Origin: an uncultured Subdoligranulum sp.
GTDB lineage: Bacteria > Bacillota_A > Clostridia > Oscillospirales > Ruminococcaceae
Direction: 5' to 3'
Length of the DNA: 7,286 nucleotides
Assembly (NCBI RefSeq): GCF_937890665.1
Contig: NZ_CALADU010000180.1
Location: 1 to 7,286, forward strand
Shown here: positions 1 to 6,410 of the stretch, piece after piece
Layout of the letters: every line of letters starts with the position of its first letter
Numbering within the stretch: position 1 is the first letter of the stretch
The notes under the pieces: generated by a model
The model's input: the letters and a program-made list of their open reading frames with translations, nothing else
The model's database searches: none
What the model was told of the DNA's origin: nothing
Translations under genes and position numbers: made by a program

Positions 1-609
1 TATGTTTCCACCGAGAAAAGCGCCGACGAACTGCTGGCCTACATCGACGGGCAGTGCGGGGGCCACTTGTTCGCGCTGTGCGGCGTGTCGCTGGGCGGGC
101 AGATCGTCATGGAACTGTTGAGCCGCCGGGCGGATGTGGCGAAAAAAGCCATCATCGACGGCAGCCTGTGCTATCCCCAACCGGCCATGGCCCGGTTCTG
201 CATGGCGACCGTGGCGCTTTGCGGCCCGCTGATGTTCAGCGAAAAAGCCTGTCGCAGCCAGTTGGCGATGATGCCCAAGATGCTGCCCGCCAAGATGCAG
301 TACCCGGAGGAGATCCGCGCCTACTACCTGCAGGATATGCCGCGCACGCCGCGCAAGACCCTGTACACTATGTACCGCACCTACATGATGGAGTACAGGC
401 TGAAAGAGGGCATCCGCAGCAACCGGGCCGAGGTGATGTACTGGTACGGCGAGAAGGAGATGCGCTGCGTGAAAAAATCCGCCCGCATGTTCCAGGCGAT
501 GCACCCCGCCTGCCGTATTTACGAGGCCAAGGGCTACAACCACGGGTATCTGTCGGTATATCTGCCCGACGAATGGCTGGCGCTGGCCGTGCCGTTCTTT
601 GAATCCTGA
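1..609 (+). CDS. Alpha/beta hydrolase, 5'-truncated by the window edge
   Basis: The reading frame is open from base 1, so the gene starts before the window; 202 residues plus the stop are visible. A nucleophile elbow GVSLGG lies at visible residues 28-33, with Ser30 the expected nucleophile. The sequence YWYGEKEMRCVKKSA (148-161) resembles the strand carrying the acid residue in this fold (Glu151 or Glu153), and GYNHG (179-183) supplies the catalytic His181 near the C-terminus. The order Ser, acid, His and the spacing fit a cytoplasmic alpha/beta hydrolase of about 250 residues. There is no signal peptide evidence because the N-terminus is missing. The substrate cannot be told; esterase, lipase or peptidase-like activity are all possible. 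A TTG inside the nucleophile region could be mistaken for a start but would remove essential strands. GC is high (35 of 60 bases in 241-300), as in the other host genes and unlike the R-M genes downstream. Confidence 0.82.
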   Translation, partial: YVSTEKSADELLAYIDGQCGGHLFALCGVSLGGQIVMELLSRRADVAKKAIIDGSLCYPQPAMARFCMATVALCGPLMFSEKACRSQLAMMPKMLPAKMQYPEEIRAYYLQDMPRTPRKTLYTMYRTYMMEYRLKEGIRSNRAEVMYWYGEKEMRCVKKSARMFQAMHPACRIYEAKGYNHGYLSVYLPDEWLALAVPFFES

Positions 610-681
610 CATAATGGATGTGACGCGCTGCCGGGCAGGGCTGCGGCCTGATGCGCGAGTGCTCTTCACGGAAAAGTGATG

Positions 682-709
682 TCAGGAGGAACCTCAGGTT
701 ACTCCTGAG
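682..709. promoter_or_regulatory. Overlapping inverted repeats, possible operator or RNA switch
   Basis: Two mutually exclusive hairpins share their right arm. TCAGGAG (682-688) pairs with CTCCTGA (702-708), and CTCAGG (693-698) pairs with CCTGAG (704-709). They sit about 100 bases before the methyltransferase start. They could be an operator or leader structure, but arms of 6-7 bases also occur by chance and no controller protein gene is visible in the window. Confidence 0.25.
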
Positions 710-784
710 AGAACCCCGGATCGATGTCTGCGCGGAGTTGGGGAAATTTTGATGCGAATGCGTGCATCGTGAAACATGAAAAGG

Positions 785-792
785 TAAGGAGG
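785..792 (+). promoter_or_regulatory. Ribosome binding site of the R-M fusion gene
   Basis: TAAGGAGG ends 11 bases before the ATG at 804. It is the only strong Shine-Dalgarno sequence in the gap and fixes the start of the nuclease-methyltransferase gene. An alternative start at 724 in another frame lacks such a site. Confidence 0.75.
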
Positions 793-803
793 AAAACGAA
801 TCA

Positions 804-2837
804 ATGGCAAGTATTGAGGAAAAGGTCGAGGAATACTTTAAGGCGGTTTTGGATGACCTTGGCATACGGCATTTCGGAAAGACGGAAGAGATTAACAGCT
901 CTATCACCAGGGCGCTTAAAAGGGCAGACTCGAAGTCCGGCGGCTCAGGAGCAAACTACCCGGACATCCAGCTTCTATTGCAGAATACGACTCGTCGGGA
1001 CATTCCTGTAATGATTGAAGCAAAAGGCGCAAAGGGAAAGCTGGAAAAGCTGACGCCTGGCGGCGATATCGAGCTGGTGAGCGGGGGCAAGAACCCAAAC
1101 CGTGCCGCACAGCAATTCGCCGTAAACGGCGCTCTGCACTACGGACTGGCAATTCTGGACAAAGGTACGTACAGCGAGGTCATTGTCGTCGGCATCAACG
1201 GAACGATGCTTGAAGAGGGGCGCGTCAAGGACCCGGAGGCCAAGGCGTATTACGTGTCGAAGAAGAACGGCAAAGTTCCGAAGGAAATCGTAGGCTTCGA
1301 GTTCGTGCAGATGAAACAATCAAACATAGATACGTTCTTTGCCGTGCTTGACAAGCTCTCCTTGACGGCTGCTGAAAGGGAAAAGCTCAAGCGCGATAAA
1401 GAGGAACGGTTGGAGCAGAGCATCAAGGGGATTCATCAGAGAATTTACGACGACGCAAGCATTAAGACCTTGCTGAGCACCAATGAGAAGCTGTACCTGT
1501 TCTGCGGTCTTATCATGGCAGGGCTTACAACGGAAGGGGTAAGACCGCTGGAAGTAGCTGATTTTTATAGCAATGACGACCGCGATGAGAACGACGGGAA
1601 CATTATTCTGCGCAGAACAAGAGCATTCCTGCGTCGGAAAGACTGTTCGAATGACAAAGTAGACATGGTACTGAACTATCTGAGGCCCGTGTTTGAGAAG
1701 AGCGAGCTTTGGAAACCCGTGAATGGTGAAAGCGTCATCAAGTCCATTTACAAGCAGGTCAAAGAGGACATCTTGCCGCTTCTTGAAAGCAACATCCATC
1801 TGGATTTCACGGGCAAGATTCTGAACAGCCTGAACGACTGGGTGATTATCGAGAACGACAAGCTCAATGACGTGGTGTTAACGCCGCGCTTCGTCACTGC
1901 GCTGATGGCGCGAATCGCAAGGACGGATAAGGATTCGTTCGTGTGGGATACCTGTATGGGCTCGTCCGGGTTCCTGGTATCCGCCATGGAAATCATGATT
2001 GACGATGCCAAAAGGCACATCAACGACACGCAGGCGCTGGATAATAAGATTGAGCATATCAAGCACAATCAGTTGCTCGGTATCGAGATTCTGGGCAACA
2101 TTTATATCCTTGCTGTCCTGAACATGATACTTATGGGGGATGGCTCCTCGCAGATTATCTGCGGGGACTCACACAAAGAAGGGCCGAAGTTCATCAAGAG
2201 TCACAGGAACACATTCCCTGCGAATGTGTTCCTGCTCAATCCTCCGTATTCGGCACCGGGCAAGGGACTTATCTTCGTGGACGAGGCACTGTCACGCATG
2301 CAGACGGGATACGGTGCTGTTCTGATTCAGGAGAATGCCGGAAGCGGGCAGGGGGATGTGTACGCGAAGCGGATTCTGAAGAAGAATACACTGGTTGCAA
2401 GTATTCACATGCCGGCAGACCTTTTCAACGGTAAATCGTCCGTGCAAACAGCTATCTATCTGTTCCAAGTCAACCGCCCGCATGAAATCGACGACGTTGT
2501 GACGTTCATCGACTTCTCAGAAGACGGCTACACTCGACAGAATCGCAAGAAGTCAACACAAAAGGTCAATTTGCGGAATACGGACCATGCACTTGAGCGT
2601 TATGATGAAGTGGCGGCAATTTGCCTTGGTAAGATGCCGAAGACAAATTACTACACGGAGACAAATGGCCTTGTCATTCGGGATACGATTTCGTTAAACG
2701 GTGATGACTGGGCATTCAACCAGCACAAGAAGGTCGATACCACGCCTACGGAAGAGGATTTTAAAAAGACGATTGCGGACTATCTCGCGTGGAAAATGAG
2801 TGCGATTTTGAAAGGCGAGATGGGTTTGGATGAATAA
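804..2837 (+). CDS. Type IIB/IIG-like restriction nuclease-N6-adenine methyltransferase fusion (BcgI A-like)
   Basis: This 677-residue protein appears to cut and methylate DNA under the direction of the specificity subunit encoded next. Residues 1 to about 180 look like a PD-(D/E)XK nuclease domain: YPD (52-54), then IEAKG with Glu72 and Lys74, then a helix containing QQF...LHYG (103-114). The middle part (about 200-350) is mostly helical, as in HsdM N-terminal domains. The methyltransferase domain follows: LTPRFV (359-364), SAM-binding motif I DTCMGSSGFL (382-391), and catalytic motif IV NPPY (479-482), the N6-adenine type. The segment VASIHMPADLF (531-541) is also typical of HsdM. In the BcgI family a nuclease-methyltransferase chain of similar size pairs with a separate S subunit and cleaves on both sides of a bipartite site; that assignment is inferred from architecture. 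No separate HsdR gene is present, which argues against ordinary Type I. The alternative is a methylation-only enzyme with a degenerate nuclease domain, but the key acidic residues and lysine are kept. GC is lower than in flanking genes, especially in the second half (24 of 60 bases in 2041-2100). Confidence 0.87.
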   Translation: MASIEEKVEEYFKAVLDDLGIRHFGKTEEINSSITRALKRADSKSGGSGANYPDIQLLLQNTTRRDIPVMIEAKGAKGKLEKLTPGGDIELVSGGKNPNRAAQQFAVNGALHYGLAILDKGTYSEVIVVGINGTMLEEGRVKDPEAKAYYVSKKNGKVPKEIVGFEFVQMKQSNIDTFFAVLDKLSLTAAEREKLKRDKEERLEQSIKGIHQRIYDDASIKTLLSTNEKLYLFCGLIMAGLTTEGVRPLEVADFYSNDDRDENDGNIILRRTRAFLRRKDCSNDKVDMVLNYLRPVFEKSELWKPVNGESVIKSIYKQVKEDILPLLESNIHLDFTGKILNSLNDWVIIENDKLNDVVLTPRFVTALMARIARTDKDSFVWDTCMGSSGFLVSAMEIMIDDAKRHINDTQALDNKIEHIKHNQLLGIEILGNIYILAVLNMILMGDGSSQIICGDSHKEGPKFIKSHRNTFPANVFLLNPPYSAPGKGLIFVDEALSRMQTGYGAVLIQENAGSGQGDVYAKRILKKNTLVASIHMPADLFNGKSSVQTAIYLFQVNRPHEIDDVVTFIDFSEDGYTRQNRKKSTQKVNLRNTDHALERYDEVAAICLGKMPKTNYYTETNGLVIRDTISLNGDDWAFNQHKKVDTTPTEEDFKKTIADYLAWKMSAILKGEMGLDE

Positions 2838-3981
2838 GGAGTTTATTTATTCGGATTTGTTTAAGGTACTGCCTCAATCTTTCAAGGTGTCCAAACTTGA
2901 TTTTGTTTCTGATGGTAAAACGCCCGCTTATTCTTCGGATACGAGAAATAACGGTCGTGTTGGACTTGTGGATAGGGAGCCTCTGTTTCAAATCACGGAA
3001 GACACACCGGTTTATCTGATATTTGGTGATCATACGCGGACGATGAATATCGTGCATGAGGATTTTTGCGTTATGGACAATGTTAAAGTGCTTGTGCCTT
3101 TGATTGACATGTCTGATGAAGTGTTGTTATATATCACGATCTGTTGGAAGAAAGCGATTCCCAATCTCGGATATGCCCGGCACTGGTCTGTCGCAAAGAC
3201 GGCTAAGTTTGAACTGCCAATAATCGAATCGGATGATCCCAACTACGTATACACCGTCGAAGACATTGATTTTGGGTGCATGCAGAAGCGCATTGCCGAG
3301 CTTGAGCAGGAGCGCATCGCCGAGCTTGATGCGTATCTTGTGGCCGCTGATCTTGATGACTATGAGCTGACCGATGAAGACAAGAAAATACTTTCCCTTT
3401 TTCCAAAATCCGCGTCCGACGAAGCAGGTGCTTCGGAAGCTGATTGCGGGGATGGGCAGGTAAGGTTTAAGAAGTTCACATTGGGGGCGTTGTTTACATC
3501 TTTTACGGGTGACGTGGATTTGCAGCAGAAAGATATCAATGGGAAAGGACAGTTTTTTATTAACAGTGGTGTGGAAAATTGCGGTATAAAAGGAAAGACC
3601 GATAAACCGGCAAAGGTGTTTCCCGCAAATACTATTACGGTAGATTTCTGGGGTAATGCGTATTACCGCGATTTTAATTATAAGTTGGCAACGCACAACC
3701 ATGTTTTTTCACTTTCGGGTGACGTTATCAAAAACCGGCTCGTCGGATTATATATCGTTGGGATGCTTTCCAAATTGCCAGGGTTGTTTTCTTATGACAA
3801 CATGGCAACATGGAACAAACTAAAGAGTCTTGAAATTAAGCTTCCTGTTACCTCTGCTGGTAACATCGACTTCGATTACATGGAGCGTTATATTCGAGCA
3901 CTCGAAAAGCTTACGATTGCGGATGCTGTGAAATACAAAGATAAGGTGATTGTGACAACAAAGCGAGCCTTGGGCGTATGA
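2830..3981 (+). CDS. Restriction-modification specificity subunit (HsdS/BcgI B-like, two TRDs)
   Basis: This 383-residue protein is expected to recognise the bipartite DNA target for the upstream enzyme. Its ATG overlaps the end of that gene by 8 bases and its own Shine-Dalgarno is weak, suggesting translational coupling. Two similar halves are visible. TRD1 covers about 1-132 and TRD2 about 212-341; matching segments are IFGDHTRTMNIVHEDFCVM (64-82) with DFWGNAYYRDFNYKLATHN (272-290), and the ELPI (128-131) and IKLPV (336-340) strand ends. Each half is followed by a long helix with the shared pattern IDFxxMxxxIxxLE: residues 146-159 and 346-359. The first helix contains an 8-residue tandem repeat RIAELEQE/RIAELDAY, followed by a charged loop to about 210. 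The DNA target cannot be read from sequence; it is expected to have two half sites separated by a fixed spacer. Base composition is the lowest of all genes here (22 of 60 G/C in 3661-3720). Confidence 0.87.
   Translation: MNKEFIYSDLFKVLPQSFKVSKLDFVSDGKTPAYSSDTRNNGRVGLVDREPLFQITEDTPVYLIFGDHTRTMNIVHEDFCVMDNVKVLVPLIDMSDEVLLYITICWKKAIPNLGYARHWSVAKTAKFELPIIESDDPNYVYTVEDIDFGCMQKRIAELEQERIAELDAYLVAADLDDYELTDEDKKILSLFPKSASDEAGASEADCGDGQVRFKKFTLGALFTSFTGDVDLQQKDINGKGQFFINSGVENCGIKGKTDKPAKVFPANTITVDFWGNAYYRDFNYKLATHNHVFSLSGDVIKNRLVGLYIVGMLSKLPGLFSYDNMATWNKLKSLEIKLPVTSAGNIDFDYMERYIRALEKLTIADAVKYKDKVIVTTKRALGV
3287..3329 (+). repeat. In-frame 24-bp tandem duplication in the specificity-subunit linker helix
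   Basis: Bases 3287-3305 and 3311-3329 are identical at 18 of 19 positions (T at 3294 against C at 3318) with a period of 24 bases, exactly eight codons. They encode RIAELEQE and RIAELDAY (residues 154-169) in the helix joining TRD1 and TRD2. A period of eight residues keeps the reading frame, so gain or loss of a unit would change helix length without breaking the protein. Confidence 0.85.
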
Positions 3982-4041
3982 CGACATAGGCGATATTCTT
4001 GTTTGCTCTTTCACATGAATGTCTCGGGAATATTGCTTTTT

Positions 4042-4088
4042 GATAATAAAATATTGAAAAACGATAAAAAATACTTGCAAAACGATAA
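4042..4088 (+). repeat. Tandem 21-bp repeat, candidate operator of the membrane-protein/regulator operon
   Basis: The 14-mers TTGAAAAACGATAA (4054-4067) and TTGCAAAACGATAA (4075-4088) differ at one base and start exactly 21 bases apart. A third GATAA at 4042-4046 keeps the same 21-base phase. Over the full 21-base units 4042-4062 and 4063-4083, 16 positions match. Two helical turns between copies put both boxes on one face of the DNA, and the second box includes the -35 element. This fits binding sites for a dimeric or tandem regulator, most simply the Cro/CI protein encoded in the operon; binding itself is inferred. Confidence 0.6.
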
Positions 4089-4103
4089 GGGCTGTGCTAT
4101 ACT
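4075..4103 (+). promoter_or_regulatory. Sigma-A-type promoter with extended -10 for the 4135-6410 operon
   Basis: The -35 TTGCAA (4075-4080) and the -10 TATACT (4098-4103) are separated by 17 bases. A TG one base before the -10 (4095-4096) makes it an extended -10. Transcription would start near 4110 and give a leader of about 25 bases that contains the ribosome binding site. The -35 lies inside the second tandem box, so a protein bound there would block RNA polymerase. Confidence 0.75.
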
Positions 4104-4117
4104 GTTGCCAATTCAAC

Positions 4118-4123
4118 AGGAGG
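4118..4123 (+). promoter_or_regulatory. Ribosome binding site fixing the DUF2975-like start
   Basis: AGGAGG, followed by more G residues, ends 11 bases before the ATG at 4135. It lies downstream of the predicted promoter. The in-frame ATG further upstream (in-frame from about 4003-4015) would lie before the transcription start, so 4135 is preferred. Confidence 0.75.
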
Positions 4124-4134
4124 GGGTTCCCGAT

Positions 4135-4605
4135 ATGAAGATTTGGCAATGGGATGACCAAAAGAGCATCACGCTGACGCGGTATGTGGTGGTGCTGGCG
4201 ATCCTGGGCAGCGCGGCGGCAACGCTGGGCGGCCCGTGGCTGGTCCACTGGCTGGCGCAGACCCGCCCGTTCCACTACACCGGCCCCGGGGTGGAAGGCG
4301 CGCTGCTGGTGCTGGGGTATCTGTGCGCGGCGCTGGATTTCTGGATGCTGTACAACCTCTACCGCTTTTTGCGGCGGCTGGAAAAAGGGCAGGTCTTTGT
4401 GCCCCAGACCGTGCAGGCGCTGCGGCGCATCAGCTGGTGCTGCGTGGGGGCGGGGCTGGTCTGCCTGCCCGCGGGCATCGTGATCTATCTGCCCTTTGCG
4501 TTCCTGACGGCAGCGGCGTGGTTCATGGCCCTGATCGTGCGGGTGCTGAAGGACGCCTTCGCCCAGGCGGTACGCATGAAGAACGAACTGGACTATACGA
4601 TCTGA
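4135..4605 (+). CDS. DUF2975-like (YoaS-type) four-helix membrane protein
   Basis: This 156-residue protein has four likely membrane segments: about 15-40, 54-78, 98-117 and 118-138. A basic loop follows the second (YRFLRRLEKGQVF, 76-88), with FVPQTVQALRRIS leading into helix 3. The C-terminus VRMKNELDYTI resembles the conserved end of DUF2975 proteins, which usually close with an acidic-Asp-Leu/Tyr-Thr-Ile type tail. Members of this family are commonly encoded directly before a small YozG-like Cro/CI regulator, and that is exactly what follows here after 13 bases. The function is not known; a membrane partner that senses a signal or holds the regulator is a reasonable inference but is not shown by the sequence. 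A longer in-frame reading from about 4003 is rejected because it would span the promoter. Codon use is GC-rich like the host genes. Confidence 0.82.
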   Translation: MKIWQWDDQKSITLTRYVVVLAILGSAAATLGGPWLVHWLAQTRPFHYTGPGVEGALLVLGYLCAALDFWMLYNLYRFLRRLEKGQVFVPQTVQALRRISWCCVGAGLVCLPAGIVIYLPFAFLTAAAWFMALIVRVLKDAFAQAVRMKNELDYTI

Positions 4606-4618
4606 AGGAGGTGCGCCC

Positions 4619-4870
4619 ATGCCCATCGTGGTGAATCTGGATGTGATGATGGCGCGCCGCCACAAGGGTGCGGGGGAACTGGCCGAGGAGATCGGCATCA
4701 CCCCGGCGAACCTTTCCATCCTCAAAAACAACAAGGCGCGGGCGGTACGGTTTTCCACGCTGGAAGCCCTGTGCAGGGCGCTGGACTGCCAGCCCGCCGA
4801 CCTGCTGGCCTATGTGCCCGACGCCCCGGCGCAAACTGTCGGGACGGAACAGGAGGTGCCCCATGTCTGA
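4619..4870 (+). CDS. Small Cro/CI-family HTH regulator (YozG-like)
   Basis: This 83-residue protein is almost entirely one helix-turn-helix domain. Residues 5-15 form helix 1 (VNLDVMMARR), AGELAEEIGITPANLSILKNN (18-38) is the HTH with the recognition helix near PANLSILKN, and RFSTLEALCRALDCQPADLLAY (44-65) is the characteristic end of the HTH_26-type fold. The last 18 residues are a short, probably disordered tail. AAGGAGG at 4605-4611 overlaps the stop of the preceding gene and is seven bases from the ATG. The family normally accompanies DUF2975 proteins. It is the best candidate to bind the tandem 21-bp boxes at 4042-4088 and so control its own operon; repression is suggested by overlap of a box with the -35. 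The last bases overlap the next gene by eight. Confidence 0.9.
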   Translation: MPIVVNLDVMMARRHKGAGELAEEIGITPANLSILKNNKARAVRFSTLEALCRALDCQPADLLAYVPDAPAQTVGTEQEVPHV

Positions 4871-6410
4871 ACACAAGCAAACTGCGCCGCTGCGCCCGTA
4901 CCTGGCGGGGGCGCTGGCCAGCTACCTGCTGGCGTACTTTTATATGCGGGAAGTCGTTTTGTACCACTGGTTCACCGGGTGGGGGATGCTGGTCTTTGCG
5001 GTATTGTTCATGCTGGGGGTGGAATGGATGGCCCGGACGCTGCGCCGTGCCGCCGCGCCCGAAACGCCGCTGTGGGCCGCCTGCTGGCTGGCGCTCTCGG
5101 TCGGGATAGGGGCCTTCGGCCTGCAGCCGGTGCTGGCGTTCTGGCAGATCCTGGCCTGGCATCTGTTCGCGGTCTGGTATGTACTGGCCCGCTGCGGCAT
5201 GCTGGCCCAGGGCTATACGGGTAGCCTGTGCTTTCTCGACGCGCTGGCCGGGCTGGTGGTGCTGCCCTTCGGCAGCTTTTTCAACCGGGCGGCCACGCTG
5301 GCGGCCGGGGGACGCGCCCTGCTGCGCCGCCGGATGAAACTGCGCCGGGCCGCCACCGTGGCGCTGACGGCGCTGGTCACGCTGGCGCTCTGCGCCGTGG
5401 CATGGCAGTTGCTGGCTGCGGCGGACGCCCACTTTGCCGCGCTGGGCCACCGCCTGACCCGCTGGCTGACGGGCTGGGTGGACGGCGTGGGCGCGCTGGA
5501 ACTGATCTTGACGGTCGTGCTCTCGCTGCCGGTGGGGGCGTGGCTGTTCGGTCTGGTGGCGGGCAGCCTGCGCCGCAGCGGCCCGGTGTTCCCGGCGGAC
5601 CGCTTTTTTGCGGGGCTGGAACCCTTTCGCCGCCTGCCCGCGGTGACGGCCAACGTGGCCGTGGGCGCGCTGTGCGCCGTCTACACGCTGTTTTTTGCCT
5701 TGCAGGCGGCGGAATGGCTGGCGGCGTCCCCGCTGGGGCTGACCGCGCCGCAGGCGTCGGACTTCGCGGTGGACGGCTTCTGGGAACTGCTGCGCATCCT
5801 GCTTCTGGACTTTGCGGTGCTGGCGGCGGTGCGCTTCTTGGGCAAAAAGCCGCTGCCCCGCCCGCTGGCGGCGCTGTTCTGCGCATACGGTTTGGCCTTT
5901 GCGGCGCTGGCCGGGACCAAACTGGCGGTGTATATCCGGCTGTACGGCTACACGCCGCGCCGGGTGGCGGCGGGTTGGTTTCTCTGCGTGCTGGCCGTCT
6001 GGGCCGTGCTGCTTCTGGTGCGGGTGTTCCGGGTCATCCCGGCGGCCCGCATCGGGCTGGCGGTGCTGGCCGTCAGCTTCACGCTGCTGGCCTGCGTCAA
6101 CGTCAAGCAGCATATCGTCCGGGCGAATATCGCCCGCTACGCCGCCGGGCAGGACGCGGAACTGGATATGCATGTGCTGTGGGAGTGCGGCTTCAAGCCG
6201 TGGGCAGAGGACCGGGACGAGTTCCTGGACTACACGGCGGATCTGGTCAACGCGGGCTGGTTCGAGGGGCGTACCCGGGATGAGATCGAGGACCTGTATG
6301 AGCCGGAAACGAAAAGCCCCGGCGTCATGGAAGCGGACGTTGACGGCCACACCCGGCTGCTGCTGACGTTTGATGAAACCGGGCGCTGCACCGGGGCCGA
6401 CTTGACGTGA
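4863..6410 (+). CDS. Large multi-pass membrane protein, DUF4153/DUF4173-like
   Basis: The protein has 515 residues. AGGAGG (4851-4856) is six bases before the ATG, which overlaps the regulator gene by eight bases, so the two are translationally linked. Around ten to twelve hydrophobic segments are visible, for example near 13-28, 40-56, 70-88, 92-110, 122-139, 163-186, 212-236, 261-284, 305-325, 334-358, 369-388 and 396-412. The segments DFAVDGFWELLRI (300-312), LAVYIRLYGYTPRRVAAGW (354-372) and VNVKQHIVRANIARY (412-426) resemble conserved parts of the DUF4153/DUF4173 families: a GFW/GFF-L motif, an LYI-YGxTxxR motif and an N-I-x-R-Y motif before the soluble tail. Residues 427-515 are hydrophilic, probably extracytoplasmic or cytoplasmic depending on helix count, which I cannot settle. 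The molecular function of these families is not established. The shared operon suggests that it works with the DUF2975 protein or is controlled by the same regulator. A longer in-frame reading that starts inside the regulator gene is an artefact. Confidence 0.75.
   Translation: MSEHKQTAPLRPYLAGALASYLLAYFYMREVVLYHWFTGWGMLVFAVLFMLGVEWMARTLRRAAAPETPLWAACWLALSVGIGAFGLQPVLAFWQILAWHLFAVWYVLARCGMLAQGYTGSLCFLDALAGLVVLPFGSFFNRAATLAAGGRALLRRRMKLRRAATVALTALVTLALCAVAWQLLAAADAHFAALGHRLTRWLTGWVDGVGALELILTVVLSLPVGAWLFGLVAGSLRRSGPVFPADRFFAGLEPFRRLPAVTANVAVGALCAVYTLFFALQAAEWLAASPLGLTAPQASDFAVDGFWELLRILLLDFAVLAAVRFLGKKPLPRPLAALFCAYGLAFAALAGTKLAVYIRLYGYTPRRVAAGWFLCVLAVWAVLLLVRVFRVIPAARIGLAVLAVSFTLLACVNVKQHIVRANIARYAAGQDAELDMHVLWECGFKPWAEDRDEFLDYTADLVNAGWFEGRTRDEIEDLYEPETKSPGVMEADVDGHTRLLLTFDETGRCTGADLT

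Larger units (their letters stand above)
610..803. other. Intergenic gap upstream of the R-M genes
   Basis: This 194-base stretch holds no convincing gene. Its first part (about 620-660) is GC-rich and able to fold (for example CTGC-CGG-GCAG at 628-638) but has no T-run, so a terminator for the hydrolase is not shown. The right-hand part has short inverted repeats (682-709 and 751-768). I could not find a well-spaced sigma-A promoter for the R-M genes here. The junction between host-like and acquired DNA probably lies in this gap. Confidence 0.5.

Noticed and set aside
724..1011. Short + strand frame overlapping the start of the R-M fusion gene, as a possible controller protein
   Set aside because: It has no helix-turn-helix pattern and no ribosome binding site, and most of it lies within the nuclease domain coding sequence in another frame.
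608..3988. GACATA at 608-613 and again at 3983-3988, next to the stop codons flanking the R-M genes, as a target-site duplication
   Set aside because: A six-base match in gaps of this size is expected by chance often enough, and there is no transposase or terminal inverted repeat to go with it.
4013..4022. ACAT-GA-ATGT hairpin after the specificity gene as an R-M terminator
   Set aside because: Four-base AT-rich arms with no adjacent T-run are too weak. I see no convincing terminator between 3982 and 4050.
4003..4134. N-terminal extension of the DUF2975-like protein
   Set aside because: The extension would be coded by the tandem repeats and the promoter. The ATG at 4135 has an AGGAGG and gives the normal family length.
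4668..4862. N-terminal extension of the large membrane protein, overlapping the regulator gene
   Set aside because: The extra residues are Arg/Pro/Cys-rich and are a frame shadow of the HTH gene. AGGAGG at 4851-4856 sets the start at 4863.
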